Below are positions 1-12,800 of a stretch of 64,000 nucleotides of DNA, piece by piece (the first letter of the stretch is position 1; every line of letters begins with the position of its first letter). Made by a program: the position numbers and the translations under genes. The notes below the pieces were generated by a model that saw nothing but the letters and a program-made list of their open reading frames with translations, searched no databases and was not told the origin of the DNA. The stretch is taken from assembly GCA_028023455.1 (NCBI GenBank), contig JAQFVV010012396.1, forward strand, positions 6,488,085 to 6,552,084, in the 5' to 3' direction. This stretch comes from Epiperipatus broadwayi (Eukaryota; Onychophora; Udeonychophora; Euonychophora; Peripatidae).

Positions 1-435
1 GAAATTTTTGAATTGCTTAATTTGAAAGTTATGGAAAAACAATCAGTCGATTTTGAATCCAGTTCTATATGGAAACAGAAATTTGTTGATCTGAGGAATG
101 AGTTAGAAACAATTGAAAATGATCGATTTTTGAATACATGTATAAAGAATGCTGAAGAGGAACTATTGACTGCCTGGAATGTTATTCCTGAAACATGTAA
201 TTGCTTAAAAAAATTAGCGATCGCTATATTATAAACTTTTCCCTCTACATATGTATGTGAATCAGTGTTTTCAGAAACAAATTTAATTAAAGACAGTTCG
301 AGAATTAATGACAGATGAATTTAGTTCAGCATGTACATTATTAAAAATGACAAAATATGAACCCGACATAAAATATTTGGCATCCAATATACAACAGCAA
401 AAATCTCATTACATAATATCTATTTATGTCGATTT
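1..435 (+). pseudogene. hAT transposase C-terminus (ZBED/GTF2IRD2-like), broken
   Basis: The frame entering from the left encodes the hAT C-terminal dimerisation region: a leucine-rich stretch (LKKLAIAIL), then a version of the family signature S-T-Y-V-C-E-x-x-F-S at about 247-275, then K-Y-E-P-D-I near 355-370 and a terminal Q-Q-K-S-H. This order is typical of ZBED5/SCAND3/GTF2IRD2-type domesticated and mobile hAT transposases. An in-frame TAA follows the AIL at about 232, and a frameshift near 310 is needed to continue into T-D-E-F. It cannot encode a working transposase. The DDE core and BED finger would lie left of the window. Confidence 0.8.
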
Positions 436-801
436 TATATGTTTATTTCCAAAATTTTGTTTTAATTACTATTAATTTTTTACTATTATATTTTATTCAA
501 CTTGTGCTCTTCTAAATAAATATTGTTTATTTGTATTTAGTTTGTTAACTCTTTTCTGCGCTAAGCTGCTGATTATTTTACAGTCTTATAATTTATACTC
601 ATTATAGCTTCTCTCTCCTGCGCTTCACACACGCTCCTAATTTTATTTTAATTATTACTGTTATTGAAATAAGCAAACAGTTTATCTGCAATAATTGAGT
701 TGTTTATATTTTGATTTAATAACTGTATGGCACGCCAATCATTCAATAAATATTTTTTGGAAATTTTTGGCATGCGCACGTAAAAAGGTTCGCCATCACT
801 G
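1..801 (+). mobile_element. 3' part of a hAT DNA transposon
   Basis: The window opens inside a hAT element. A transposase C-terminus (to about 435) is followed by an AT-rich tail with poly-A signals. The element then ends in a hAT-like terminal inverted repeat at about 788-801, ending CGCCATCACTG. hAT elements make 8-bp target duplications, so bases 802-809 (GTCTAATA) are the predicted right-hand copy; the partner would lie left of the window. The terminus resembles that of the hAT at 54240-56503, which ends CCATCCCTG. The end call rests on one terminus only. Confidence 0.7.
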
Positions 802-1001
802 GTCTAATATGTTGCAATAGATGCAATGAACAAATGCATATACATACAGAATGCCTGCACCAATATACACCAATATACGGCATGTATGTTTTACAAGCAG
901 GTAGGACATATAAAGGCTACATGCTTAAAATTAAAAAGACAGACAGATGATATGAGAATGGAAAAATCAACTTAAGAAAAAAAAATAGCAAAGCAAATTA
1001 T

Positions 1002-2990
1002 ATGAAAAACAAACAAGTTGCCTGTATAAATCATATTAAAGATGATCAGTCTGGATTTATACACAGTATTATAATTAATGATATGCCATTTACAATGGAA
1101 CTGGACATGGAGACTGCAGTGTCTATTGTTTCAAAAAAGACCTGGGCTATCATTAATAAGAATAATGAATATAAGCTGCATTCGAGCAGCAAATCAATCT
1201 CAGACTATCAGGGCAATAAAATAAAACTACTGGGCCAAACATTACTTAAAATTACCATGCCTAACAAGACTACACACTGACCACTGGAGGTAGTATCAGG
1301 TGATCGTAGCAACTTATTAGGCCATGACTGGTTCAGTTACTTAAGCTTTGCAGTGACAAAGGTCACAACATTAACTAAATTAAAATCTGATTACTCAGAA
1401 GTATTCAACAAGGAGATGGGTCTGTACTTAGGACAACTAATCCATTTACAATTAAATGAAGAAGTAAAACCTGTTAGATGTCAGCAGAAATCACTTCCAT
1501 TAGCTTTGCGAACTAAAGTAGAAGCAAAACCCAAAACACGGGAGGCAGCAGGGGTTATAGAGCCCATAACTTACTCAGAATAAGCCATCTTAATAGTACC
1601 AATCATCGAAGAAAATGGTGATGTATGTATATGTGGGGATTATCAATGCATTACCAACAAAGCTCTCGATAATTTACCAACCTCCATCATTAGTCAAACA
1701 AATCCTATCCACATTATCAGATGGTAGGGTTTTTTACTAAAATTGAGCTAAAACATATATACTTGCAACTACCTGTGGATGATCAGGCTGCAAGAGCATT
1801 ATCAATAATAACCCATAAAGGGTTATTCAAAATGAACTGGTTGCCTTTTGGTATATCGATCACCCCAGCAATATTCCAGAGAGTCATGGATCAACTAGAT
1901 GCTAAAACATCAAGCATATTACCATATTTTAATGATGCCTTATTAGTGGCACAAACACCAAAACAATGTTGGAGTGCCACCAAGAAACTCCTAGACAAAT
2001 TCAAAGCCTCTGGCATTAAAATAAAATTTGAATAAGTATATATTTGAAGCCAATGAGCTTGAATTTCTGGGATACAGGATAAATGCAAGTGGCATTCATC
2101 CAATGCAAAACAAAGTATCAGCAATAAAAAAGCCAAAACATCCAAAAATAAGAAAGAATGTCAGTCTTTTTTAGGGTTCATAAATTATTACGAAGGGTTC
2201 TTTCAGCATAAAACAGGCTGCTAAATCACGGTATGGGCTACAGGACAAAAAGATCGTCTAGAAGTGAAAAGCCTTCAATAAAATAAAAAATTTAATATCA
2301 AAAACAACAGTATAAGCATATTTCAATACAGAAAACATGCTAGTAATAACATGTGATACATCAACAGATAGAACAGGGCAGTTCCATAGGAATAATGATG
2401 GGACACACAGCCCTATTGCCTTTGAATCAAAGTGCCTCTCAAAGATTGAGAGAAATTATGCTCAAATTGATAGAGAGGCCCGGGCTTTGATCAATGGTAT
2501 CAAAAAAAAATCATGACTATCTATATGGTAGGCCATTCATCCTACAAACAAATCATAGACACCTTTGTGAATATTCGCATCTGACAAAGGAATCCATCAG
2601 CATGCCTCACCAAGTGGTTTAATTTTTTGTCAGACTATAACTTTGTGTTATAGTACAGAAAAAACATATTCCTTCATGTAGATACATTAAGCTGATTGCT
2701 TGCAGAGGCTGCAAATAATCTAATAACATCGTCAATCCAAAAAATAAAAAAAAATGGATTCAATAAGGTTGGCCAAATAAAAAAACATGACAGCATTCAT
2801 ACTACTTGACACATAAGCTGAACTTCTCAACTGAACATACCTGCATTATCTGGCAATCCAGAGTAGTGATTCTCCCAACTGCAATCCAGAGATAGTCTGA
2901 ATGAGAAACCAACAAATCGGATAATGAGTTGTCCAGCTCATCTTGATGACTACATTCTCTAAAGCTAAATTTAACCAGGTGAGGAGATAT
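1002..2990 (+). pseudogene. Gypsy pol remnant: protease, RT, RNase H, integrase trace
   Basis: At 1002-1280 a retropepsin-like segment has E-L-D-M-E-T-A-V-S where an active protease would have D-T/S-G, so the catalytic triplet is lost. At 1353-1583 comes the linker and start of RT. At 1600-2035 the RT palm is readable: C-G-D-Y, L-P-F-G and then P-Y-F-N-D, where active enzymes have Y/F-x-D-D. A stop and a frameshift follow 2035. L-G-F-I-N-Y-Y near 2170 and R-N-Y-A-Q-I-D-R-E near 2450 are the RT connection and RNase H region. A short SRVVILPTAIQ-like string near 2860 resembles the integrase amino-terminal region. Several stops and both damaged active sites show a dead copy. Confidence 0.82.
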
Positions 2991-3330
2991 CATATCTGAC
3001 CTTGCCTTCAGAAGTGGACTAGTCCAGATTCCTTCTTTACCTAATTAAACTGAGCACTCATTGCCACTAACCAATGCAAAAATGTGGATAACCAATATAT
3101 AAACATAGCCAAAGGGTAAAACATAAATATGGCCAATGTGTAAATATATATAATCCTACCACTGGTTAGCGTAAGCCAATAGGCAATGATGCTCTCTGTA
3201 TATGATTACTGCCAATAAGGTAGGGATCTGGCAATAAATTGTTAGCCTTTTTGGAAGCAAGCCAGAGAGAGATAATGTTTGTCTAACCTGAATAACAAAA
3301 TGTGCTCTTAATTAAAACCACTTTCAACTG
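2985..3330 (+). repeat. Gypsy 3' region / LTR-like repeat, shared with 29390-29630
   Basis: Two blocks, about 2992-3050 and 3205-3310, match the reverse complement of about 29565-29625 and 29395-29490. They include the string AGAAGTGGACTA and a block around ATCTGGCAATAAATTGTTAGCC. The spacer between blocks differs. Both copies lie downstream of Gypsy pol debris in the same relative orientation, so this is most likely LTR or 3' UTR sequence of one Gypsy family. Confidence 0.5.
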
Positions 3331-3869
3331 TGAAGGTGTTTCTATTACAGTCATTACCGATACATTTATGCAGTGAGGCAAGTCCATTATAGGACTGGAA
3401 GCTGCTATGACTACAGCTGACTCAACGCAAATTATTCAGTACAGCTAAAGTCTTGACTAGAACTCATGAGGCAAGCCAATATAAACATCTGGAAGTTCAG
3501 TCATTCGGGCAAGACCAGCTCATTATCGACTAAGTTATACGTAATATTGTATTTCTTAATGGTATAACATTTATGTATATTTGTTCTAATAAATTATACA
3601 TATTAACTTTGTGAGTGTAATTGATGATTGTAATTTTTAAAGATATTTTTATTATCAGGGAGATTGGAATAAGTATAAAGGTAATAAGGGATGATGGGAA
3701 AAAATTATAAGTAAGTATGACTTTTGAAACAAAACAAGAAATAAGATAAAAAAATTTAGAATTTGATTAAAAAGGTATATTAATTTGCATATGATTCTAG
3801 CAGATATATTTCAGAAATGAACTGTGAATATAAGAAATATGATGGACATGTTAATAAATAGAATAATTG

Positions 3870-3960
3870 TATAATTTGGTGTAGTGGAAGAGTATCAGAT
3901 TTATGAATTGTCTCTGTTATTTTCAATGTTCAAACTTTATAATGAGCAATAAATCATTCT
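3870..3960 (+). repeat. tRNA-headed SINE fragment
   Basis: The segment starts with a box A-like TGGTGTAGTGGAAGAG. About 50 bases later comes a box B-like TGTTCAAACTT, the spacing of an internal RNA polymerase III promoter in a tRNA-derived SINE. No intact cloverleaf is formed, so it is not a functional tRNA. The SINE end and target duplications were not defined. Confidence 0.4.
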
Positions 3961-4799
3961 AATACTATTATTTATTACTATTAAAAAGAAAATGATTATC
4001 ATTAATACAACACTTTTCAGAAAGCAGATGAAGATTCAGTTTATAAGTAAGAAATTTCAAATACCAAGTAGAAGATGAAGATATTAAATAAAAATCATTT
4101 TCAGACATGAAAATATCTTATCATGATTACATATGTATAAATAATAGAAAGTCAAAATTAAAACTAATAAAATGAACTGAATTCAAGAATCAAAATTTTT
4201 AATAAAGCTTTGGATAAAGCTGTTAACAAAATTATATCATAAAAACAAAAGATCTGAAAAATTTAGATCCCTCAAATCACTGAAAATAGTACAGGAAAAG
4301 AAAATGCTAGAAAACAAGGAATAAATAATTGAAAATTTGCACAATAGCTATATATGGCAAAATGTGTGAGGTAAATAAGGCAGTCATTCTCAAAGCAAGA
4401 TAGATAGAAATGATTGATATATCAATGCAAATACATAGAAACAAATATCTCTATGATGGAATTCAGAAAAGTATTTAATGTGAAAAAAATGTTTAACTGA
4501 AAATAGAAGGTAAACAGAGAGTAGTAAAGGATGAAAGGAATAATAAAATTACTGTTCTGAATTATATGCAACAAACATTAATAAAAAAAATCAGAAAAAT
4601 TAGAAAAAAGAGCTGTCTGAAATCATATTAACATTTTATAATGGTGAAGTCATTTTAAAGAAACTACAGTAAACAAATTGAAGAATTGGATTCCTGAAAA
4701 TGAGGGAATTTTGGTGAAAGAATCAGATCCAGTAGAAAAGTAGAACAGGTACTTAATGAATAGCCAATATTGAGCTAATCTGCAAAAAAAAAAAAAAAA

Positions 4800-5205
4800 G
4801 ATTTTATGTAGATAGAAATTGTTTGCTCAATGTTTAATAGTTTACATATGTTCTTATCTATATGAGAGAATACATTTTATTAATTTAATGAGTTAGGGAT
4901 CGATCTCAGAATGAATCATTCCTGTATAAATTGTAGTTATATTAAATTAGTTTTAGGATCAAAAGACCATTTCTTTTAATTATTGTATAGAAGATTACTG
5001 AAACTTTAATTTTATGTGGCTGGATTTATATATACACATTTGTTTGTTCAAATGTTAATAGTTTGTATGTGTTCACATTCATATGGGAGAAAACATTTCT
5101 ATCAGTTTAATGAATTAGGAATCAATCTCAGAATGCATTATCCTTATATAAATTATAGTTGTATTAAATTAAGTTTAGGACCAAAAGGTCACTCCTTTTA
5201 ATTAA
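4800..5205 (+). repeat. Diverged tandem duplication, unit about 220 bp
   Basis: The segment 4805-4985 is repeated at about 5010-5200, with matching strings such as ATTGTAGTTATATTAAATT at 4930 and ATTATAGTTGTATTAAATT at 5152. The copies are clearly diverged. The second copy carries a 61-codon open frame at 5016-5201 that I regard as chance. Confidence 0.7.
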
Positions 5206-5844
5206 AATAAGAATGTGAAAATTCCAGTACTGTTGCATTAAGGAGCATTTCAGATAACATAGTGAACATCTTAAACATTTCAAATAGATTAAGCAAATGA
5301 ATAACAGCTAGGAGTACCATACATTAGGTAATATCAATTGCTCTATTGTAGAGAAAGTCAGACAAAAAATTATCTGCATTGTGCTGACTTTCAGAAGGTC
5401 TTTGACAATATTGATCAAAATAATAAGCTAGGTAAATCTTTAATCATATGAAGTAAGTAATAAACAAGGTAATCTTCTAAAAATATCTATGATTAATTCC
5501 ATAGTAGGCATAAAAATATGAGGGAAAACTGGAAACTGATTTGAAATTGAAAAAGACATGTTGCAAGAGGATCCAATTTCACTAAAACGTATTCCTCTAA
5601 AAGTATAATAGTTAAGAACAAGATAAAGTGCAAATAAATATCAATGCATTAAATGAGAATAAATAATTTAAGATAAGCAGATAACATAGTAATATTTAAA
5701 AACACATAAATCAGCCATAGAGATGCTGAATAATACATAAAACATGAACAAAATTAGAGGAATCATGTTTAGGGGGGGGGAACTGATGACCAAAAAACAT
5801 CAAAATTGATCAAAGTAAAGTAGACAATATATAATTATATAAGC

Positions 5845-6215
5845 ATACTGAACTCTCCATACAATAGTGCCACCAAGTGCAAGTCTTTGTAATCAATGGA
5901 TGCAGGAAGGTTTGTGCATAAAATCCTATCTGGTGTCTACTCATCCAACATCTCCAGATTAGTTTCTAGCTTATAGCATTCATCAGAGGGAGCCATGGAT
6001 TGAGAATACTGCACTTAGATCTTAAGATCCAATGCAACTTTTACCTACTTGGTTAATTATAAAGCTAGGATCCCAAGATGAAAACACCATAAGGTTTCCA
6101 ACCCAAGCTCATTCACTTATATGGTCATATAGATCTGAACAGCATCTATACATTTTAGTGTCTTTAGTTTTTCAAAATCCACAGTCATCATTTATCCAAT
6201 GGGCATGGTGTTCAT
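5845..6215 (+). repeat. Foldback/MITE-like repeat family, copy 1
   Basis: This starts with an ACTCTCCATACA block, continues through an AATCAATGGATGCAGGAAGG block, then CTACTCATCCAACATCTCC and GTTTCTAGCTTATAG. It ends in a segment containing ATCCAATGCAAC and CATATAGATCTGAACAGC. The same order occurs at 39688-39884, 44065-44470 and 46760-46910 on the plus strand, and inverted at 39923-40118, 40119-40530, 44470-44700 and 46905-47025. No coding capacity is visible. Confidence 0.75.
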
Positions 6216-6689
6216 GGGATATTTTAATGTTTTTATATAATTGTATGTACTCTATATCAAAAGCCCGGCTTAACAGTTAATAAATATTGTTTTTGTACTT
6301 AAATTTTGTTGCCATAATTATAATCTATGTACTCATGTAAAAATTGCTTATTTATAGAAACAATATTATTAGAGATATAGACTAGTAAAAAAAAAAATTA
6401 AGAATAGTCAGAGCAAAAACATAATTATATGTTAAGGCTAGGATTTGAAAAAATCATCAGATTATATGCTGGAATACATAAATATGAAACATACTGAAGA
6501 TAAATATTTAATGAAAAAAATCTTAGCATTTGAAAGAACATGCTACAGAAAATAACTGAAAATTCCAATGAAAAGTGAATGAAATGGAGAGAAATTTTAA
6601 TGAAAAAAGCTACTGATAGAAAATTACATTATTTGGCCATTCATATTGAGTGAAAAGTAAGAAACATCTACTAATATAACATTCATACT

Positions 6690-8930
6690 AATATAACATT
6701 CACTTAGTCCTCTTTTAAAAAATGAAACAAAATAGATGAAGAAAGCATTATATATCTATATGAGGAAAATATAAGTATATAGATTTATCAGCAGATTTAA
6801 ATCTATATTATCTATATTGTCAAGTCAGCATAGCATCTAATAGTTATGTTAATAGTTTGTGATGCCTGTCATCTATGTAATATAGTGTTATTGACAAAAT
6901 AGGCACATCACACATGAATGGATTAAGTTCATATTCTAAACTTATTCACTCAAGTATCATATTAATTCACATATATTTGTAAAATCCCTATTTCCTAATA
7001 ATAGCTGAAATTCAGCAGCACTGCCTAAGAAACAAAAAAGTCTGAAAAAAAAAACAGCATAGGCAAAAGGTAATGTCTTACCTATTTGTTGCAAAAATGT
7101 TAAGTATATCGAAATTCAGGCTAGTTTAAACAGAAGTGCGAAACTAAATTAGCTTAGATCTTAATACCTAATAAACAAACATATACCATGCTACATATAC
7201 AAAGCAAGATTAATCAATAATCATTTTATGCTTTAAAAAAACTCCTAAACCCATCTATATAGGAAATAAACACAACTCCATAATGCTACCTGAAAATTCA
7301 AATATAGAAAAATTATGTTAGGAAATAGCGATTTTATTGGGAGGTTGCCTTGACAACTGTTTAAAGTTGTTGATTGTTTTAGTATTTGGGATTGACTAAA
7401 TGTTGACTGGTTTTTAATGATTTCTTCTATAATTGTATTTGGAAGGTTATCAAAGCATAAATGATTATTGGTTGATATTGCTAATTGAGTTTCAGGCTTT
7501 TTATTTAAACTATCCTGAATTTCAATACACTTAACATCTTTGCAGCGAATATATAAGAGGTTACTTTTTACCTATGCTGCTTTGAGTGTGTTTCCCAGAT
7601 AGCACTGCTGAATTTTATCTATCATTAAGTGATTTTTGATTTTGATATATTTGAATTTTCAGTTAGCATTATGCAACTGATTTATTTCTTATATATTTGT
7701 ATATATAAAAAGTCAATCTATAAATCAGAGATAAAATATAGGCATATATTGTAATTGTGCAGTGAATGGCATATCAGGTCCTTGTTTAGGCTGCCAATTT
7801 ATGCAATGGATGTATGACATAATGTACGAATGCTTAGTAAACAATATCTGGCCCTTTACTGAACACCAATTCGTATGATAGTAATCTTACATCAATGAAA
7901 TGATGGCAATGATGTTTAGCTTAATTGACAGAAATAATTTCGGAATCCTATATATATATATACCATAGCAGCTTGTTTAATTTATAATTATACTATATGC
8001 CACAGTGATTAACCCTGGCAAGAATATTTATGATGAAAATACCCTCTCCCTGCACATATTTTAGATTTCCATCTCATGGAAAACGGAAGACAGTAATGAT
8101 TATCAGGACATCAAAGTTGAGAGACTCAGACAATAAAAAAATTCTAATATTTGACATAAAATATATAATAATGATAATATTTAAATAATTTCAAATTCAA
8201 AATTATTAACCAATAAAATTATGATAAAAAAATCAATGTACAAAAGTTGACTGTTGATAAATTAAAATAGTAAAAAGGATTATTGAAATATTATTATGAT
8301 TACGTATACATTTCGGTCGTACAATATCAATAAAGCATGATGAATTTTTCAGTTTCTTAGCTTAGCTTAGAACAGAAATGACTTTATTATGACTCACAAA
8401 TTTGTAATCGCAAACTCATTTCCCCAATTATTACTATCCGCATTAGCGAACAAATTATTACTAAGTAAAATGTATAGAATTTATTTTAATTTAATCATTC
8501 TTTGTAAATTATCATATAATAAACAAAATAATTTAGTATTTTATATTCGCGAAATAACAAAAAATATATGTATAGAGAACAAAATTTCAACAGCTATTCT
8601 ATAAAAAAAAAATGTAAACCCAATAAGTTTGAAATAAACTGATTTTACATATAATATAAAAAATGACATTACATATACGTTTGATAAATTTCTTTCTTGA
8701 CCTTTTAATAGTTGTTTTTTAACGCACTGCTTTTCTTAGACCCAAACTGATAATTTTTTTTCTATAATTTTGATTTTGTTTTCAGTTTTGAAGATAATAT
8801 AAATACATCTTTATAAAGTTGGCATAAATAATTTTAACATAGTTTTTTATAGACATATACATCAACATAAATAATTAATAAGTGATGAAGAGACAATGGC
8901 AATTTAGAAAAACACCTCTATACAGCCATC
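6690..8930. other. AT-rich span, no gene assigned
   Basis: No recognised gene. It contains an unassigned open frame at 7250-7571 (separate entry), short AT microsatellites, and otherwise nothing I can name. Confidence 0.5.
7250..7571 (-). other. Unrecognised open frame without a start codon
   Basis: The minus strand is open for about 106 codons between stops but has no ATG. The translation begins near L-L-Y-I-R-C-K-D-V-K and is rich in Ser, Thr, Asn and Gln, with E-E-I-I-K-N-Q and S-L-F-P later. Such a run is longer than expected by chance in DNA this AT-rich. It could be a decayed transposon ORF or an exon. I recognise no domain. Confidence 0.2.
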
Positions 8931-11700
8931 TCAGAAAATAGTGATATCTTGATCACCAATTATTATCAATCCTCTGCAGGATGAAGATCTCTCCAAGTTT
9001 AATCCATCTTCTCTGATTCTCTAATCTCTTTTCTCCACATCACCCCTACATATTTCTTTTTATTTCATCAATCAATCTCACATGTGGTCTCTTTCTGGGT
9101 CTTTTACAATCTCTTGGAATCCAGTTTAAAATTTCACTTGTCCATCTATTATCTTCTCTTCTAGAAATTTGTCCAGTCCAAATCCACTTCAGCCTGACAA
9201 TGTCAGTAACAACTGTTTGTTCTCTTACCCATATATTGCATTTTCGATCTCTTCTTGTTCTAACATGATCTCTCCATATTTCTTTGAGTGGTCTGAAGTC
9301 TCTGTATTTCTCTGCTATTAAGTGTCCAAGTCTCAGATCCATAAGTAAAAACTAATAAGACATTTTATTAAAAAGCTTCTTTTTCATAGACACATTTCCT
9401 TTTAATATTAAGTTATTTTGAACAAAAGCACCTTAACCAAGTTTAATTCTATGATTAATTTCATCTGTTATGTTTCCATCTATAGTAATAATCTGACCAA
9501 GTTACTTATAGTTGTTGACTTCTGGTTCATCATAATCAATCTTTATTTCCATCTTTTGAGAAAATCCATTAAACATTACTTTAGACTTCTTAACTTTTAT
9601 CTTTAGTTCTACCTTTATCTGATAACACCTGCAAAATTTCCTGAAGCTCTGAATCATTATTTGCAAAAACAACTATATCATCTGCAAAATCTAAATGACT
9701 TAAATAATCTCCATTTATATCTGCTCCTTTAGCTTCCCATTTTAATCTACAAAATACTTCTTGTAGCACTGTTGTAAAAAGTTTTGGAATCACCTTGTCT
9801 TGCATCCATCTCAATGTTAATCTTCCTAGTATCATTATGTATTTTAATTGTTGCTGTTAAATTTTTATAAATATTCTTCAGAATATGACAATATCCTGGG
9901 TCTACACCAAGATGATCCAATGCTTTAATAACTGAATACTTATAGAATCAAATGCCTTTTCATAATCTATAAATCCAAAGCATAATCAACTCGTATTCAT
10001 TGATCTTTTCTATAACATCTCTCAATACACTTTTAAATCCAGCCTGTTCTTTTGGTTGTTGAAATCCAATGTTCTCTGTAAACAAATTGTAATTATCTTG
10101 ATAAAATTTTTGTATAAAATTGATAAAAAGACTGATCTTTATCACCTTTTTTAAATATTAATACTGTATTCTTCCAATCACCTGGACATCTTTATCATTT
10201 AGATGGTATATAACTTTGCCCACATTTTTTTTATTTCTTCACCTGTTTCTTTTAATATATTGATAATGATTCCATCATTACCATGAACTTTTCCTTTCTT
10301 CATAAATTTAATTGCATGACTCACTTTTTTATTTAAAATCCTGGACAATTCAGAAGATATATTAGATGTAGGAGATATTTGTTCTTTAATACTGTATAAG
10401 TTTTGATAGAATTCTTCTACCCATTTCATGATGTCAATATTTTTCTTCTTATTGCAGATATAAGTTTCCTATCAATACCAAAATATTGTTTTACTCTCTT
10501 GAGACTTTTATTCTCTTCTCCAGCTTTCCTTGCTAGTTCACAATTATACTTTCTTATATCATTATCAATTTTTTTGGGACCATTTTACAAAATTTGATAT
10601 ATTCAATCCTTTCTAATGATCATTTTTATGTATCTTCATATTCTTTCTTTTCTTCATAAATTCTTTAGTCTCAGTAGAAATTTTATTGGTCAATTGCTGC
10701 TTTTTTCTACCAGATATCTTTGTTTCAGTTTTTAAAAGTGCATCAGTTATTTTGCTATTCATTTCATTCCAATTTGAATCATGTTCAAAATCTACTAATA
10801 CTTGAAACTGATTGGCAAGTTCTAATTTAAATTCATTAGAATGTTTCTGAAAATTAGAAATGTCAATTGTAAATTTATTATTTTTCTTAATAATTTTTGT
10901 CTCTCTAGTTTTGCATTAACAAGTATCTTACATTTTACTAATCGATGAACTCTTCCTGTCTTGAATTTATTAAGGACATTATAATCTTGAAATACTTATT
11001 TTCTGTTAGTCAAAATATAATCCCATTCTGCTGTATCTTCATTTGGATGCTTCCATGTCCATTTCCTTTTAACACTTCTTTCAAAAAAAAGAATTCATAA
11101 TGTAAAGTTTTTCATTTTCTACAAACTCCACAAATCTATGTCCTCTCTTATTTTTATTACCATAATCAAATTTACCTACAGCACTTTCATCTTTCATTTG
11201 TTTAACAATTCTAGCATTAAAGCATCCCATAACAATTTTAAAATGTTGTTTAGTCTGATGAAAAGCCTTTTGTATATCCGCATAAAAATCTTCTACTACT
11301 TCATCTCTATGAGAACATAACATGTTGGGGCATAAACCTGAATTATCTGTATTTGTATCTGCTATTAAGTTGAACATCTCATCTTCCCACTGTGTTCAAT
11401 ACACCATCAACCTCCACAATGTTGTTCTTCCAATTTTTATTTATAATGAATTCTACTCTACTTGTACTTCCAATATTTATGCCTTTGTAGTAGAGTATAT
11501 GTCCACTTTTTAAATCAATTGTCTCTTCATCTTTTCTTCTAACTTCACATAGTGTCCTATTTAATATGAGATAGTTCTTCTTCCAATTCTTGCAATCTTC
11601 CCTCACCTTGAAAGTGATGTTCAGTTGTAAGTATCTAAATAAAAAGTTGTCATCAAATGACAGCCTGGGTCTGCAATCGCCTTCAGCCATCAACAATTTG
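8930..11700 (-). pseudogene. RTE-like LINE (craniofacial development protein 2-like ORF)
   Basis: Reading on the minus strand, the apurinic-type endonuclease lies at 11696-11379 and 11377-11081. It has the family strings S-G-H-I-L-Y-Y-K-G and V-G-K-F-D-Y-G-N and the catalytic block I-V-M-G-C-F-N-A, where active enzymes have G-D-F-N-A; the aspartate is lost. A long degenerate linker follows to about 10600. RT pieces are at 10429-10199 and 9835-9590, the latter with an intact L-D-F-A-D-D-I-V-V-F-A palm motif. The C-terminal tail at 9342-9046 ends in R-K-R-P-H-V-R-L-I-D-E-I, matching the usual R-G-R-P-x-x-R-W-x-D-E end. Several stops and frameshifts separate the pieces. It is a near full-length but dead LINE; the 5' end is uncertain. 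Confidence 0.82.
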
Positions 11701-12252
11701 CCTTGGATGGTGACTTTATGGTCTCCTGGGAATGAAGGCCATTATTTATTTTTGTCTGTCATGTTTGTATACATCTATTAAAAAAAAAATTTTCATTCAC
11801 ACACACATTTATTCTGCTTATCAAGTAACTGAAAAGAAAGACCATAGTATTTGTTGATCTAAAACTGAGAGATAAAAAGTCAATAAACTCATCATGTGTG
11901 TTGGTAGTCAACCCATCCATGTTCATATACTATATAAATAATCACATAGTAATAACAGCTGCAACAACAAGAACTTCTGCAGCCAAATATCAATTTAGGT
12001 GAACATATTTGAATGAAGCTTGATAAAGATAAAGGATATTCCAGCAGTAGTAGTGGTTCATAGGCATTTGGAGATTTATCATGACTGTGCCTCACTGACA
12101 GCCTTCTCAATAATTTTTGATCTGCTAATCATCTTGAATTTCATTGGTTTTAAAATCTGTCTAATTGTAGTTGTGGTTCTCTTCAAAACTAAAAATGAAA
12201 ATCTGAATTGAATTCCATCAACTAAATAAATGTCTTTTTTTATATCCTAATA

Positions 12253-12397
12253 AATGCTACTTTCCTTTTTTTTTTTCCATATGTCATAGCATCGGCCGGG
12301 AGGCAAACCCGCAATAATCGTCTGCAACCAACTGCTTACTTGCAAGGTGGTTATGCTGACCTCTTGGCTAACAACACTTGACAATGCTACTTTCCTT
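12253..12397 (-). mobile_element. tRNA-derived SINE with 15-bp target-site duplications
   Basis: The body (12268-12382) is flanked by identical 15-bp direct repeats AATGCTACTTTCCTT at 12253-12267 and 12383-12397. Read on the minus strand it starts with a box A-like TAGCCAAGAGGTCAGC, continues to a box B-like GCGGGTTTGCCTCCC, and ends in an A-rich tail next to the left duplication. This is the structure of a SINE mobilised by LINE machinery. It is GC-richer than its surroundings and looks young, because the duplications are identical. Confidence 0.85.
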
Positions 12398-12800
12398 GTA
12401 CAAGACTTTTTGATATTATACTGGATAAAATAATATCCTAATGTAGTTATAAATTGTATTATAAAACTAAATATGATTTTCAGTTCAAAAGAAATATAAT
12501 TAAAAGTATCATAAATAGTTTTTTTTAGTTTAATTGTAAATGAAATAAATGGCAAAAAAAACCTTTAATAAAATTACGTATTATATAGAAATGTGCATGT
12601 GCACACACACAAAATTGATTTAAAATAACTTCTAAATATTTTCTATCATTTAACAGTATGACAATGCTTGATTTCCTAATTCATTTAATCAATCAAGAAG
12701 GAATATCATTTATGAGAATTCTGCCATGATATACTATAACAGGTCTATTATATGGCACACAATAATATAGTGGGTGTGCATAAATATATATATATATTGT

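Larger units (their letters stand above)
960..3620 (+). mobile_element. Degenerate Ty3/Gypsy retrotransposon (K02A2.6-like)
   Basis: Protease, reverse transcriptase, RNase H and a trace of integrase occur in order on the plus strand between 1002 and about 2990. They are followed by a non-coding 3' region (2985 to about 3620) with AATAAA-type signals near 3588. No 5' LTR or gag was recognised upstream; the sequence to the left belongs to a hAT element. The limits are approximate because no clear LTR pair or target duplication was found. The 3' region recurs on the minus strand at 29390-29630, downstream of another Gypsy fragment, which supports it belonging to this family. Confidence 0.7.
4200..6690 (+). 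pseudogene. Heavily degenerate LINE reverse transcriptase
   Basis: Pieces of a non-LTR retrotransposon ORF2 can be read in order in shifting frames. A linker occurs at 4260-4760. An RT block near 5365-5420 reads A-D-F-Q-K-V-F-D-N-I-D, like the D-F-x-K-A-F-D box. A trace of the palm motif occurs near 5660-5700 (A-D-N-I-V-I-F, like A-D-D-I-V-I-F). A C-terminal segment near 6515-6570 reads L-A-F-E-R-T-C-Y-R-K, typical of RTE/CR1-type LINEs. The copy is broken by a tandem duplication (4800-5205) and by a foldback-family repeat (5845-6215). The clade is uncertain; RTE-like is the best guess. Confidence 0.5.
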
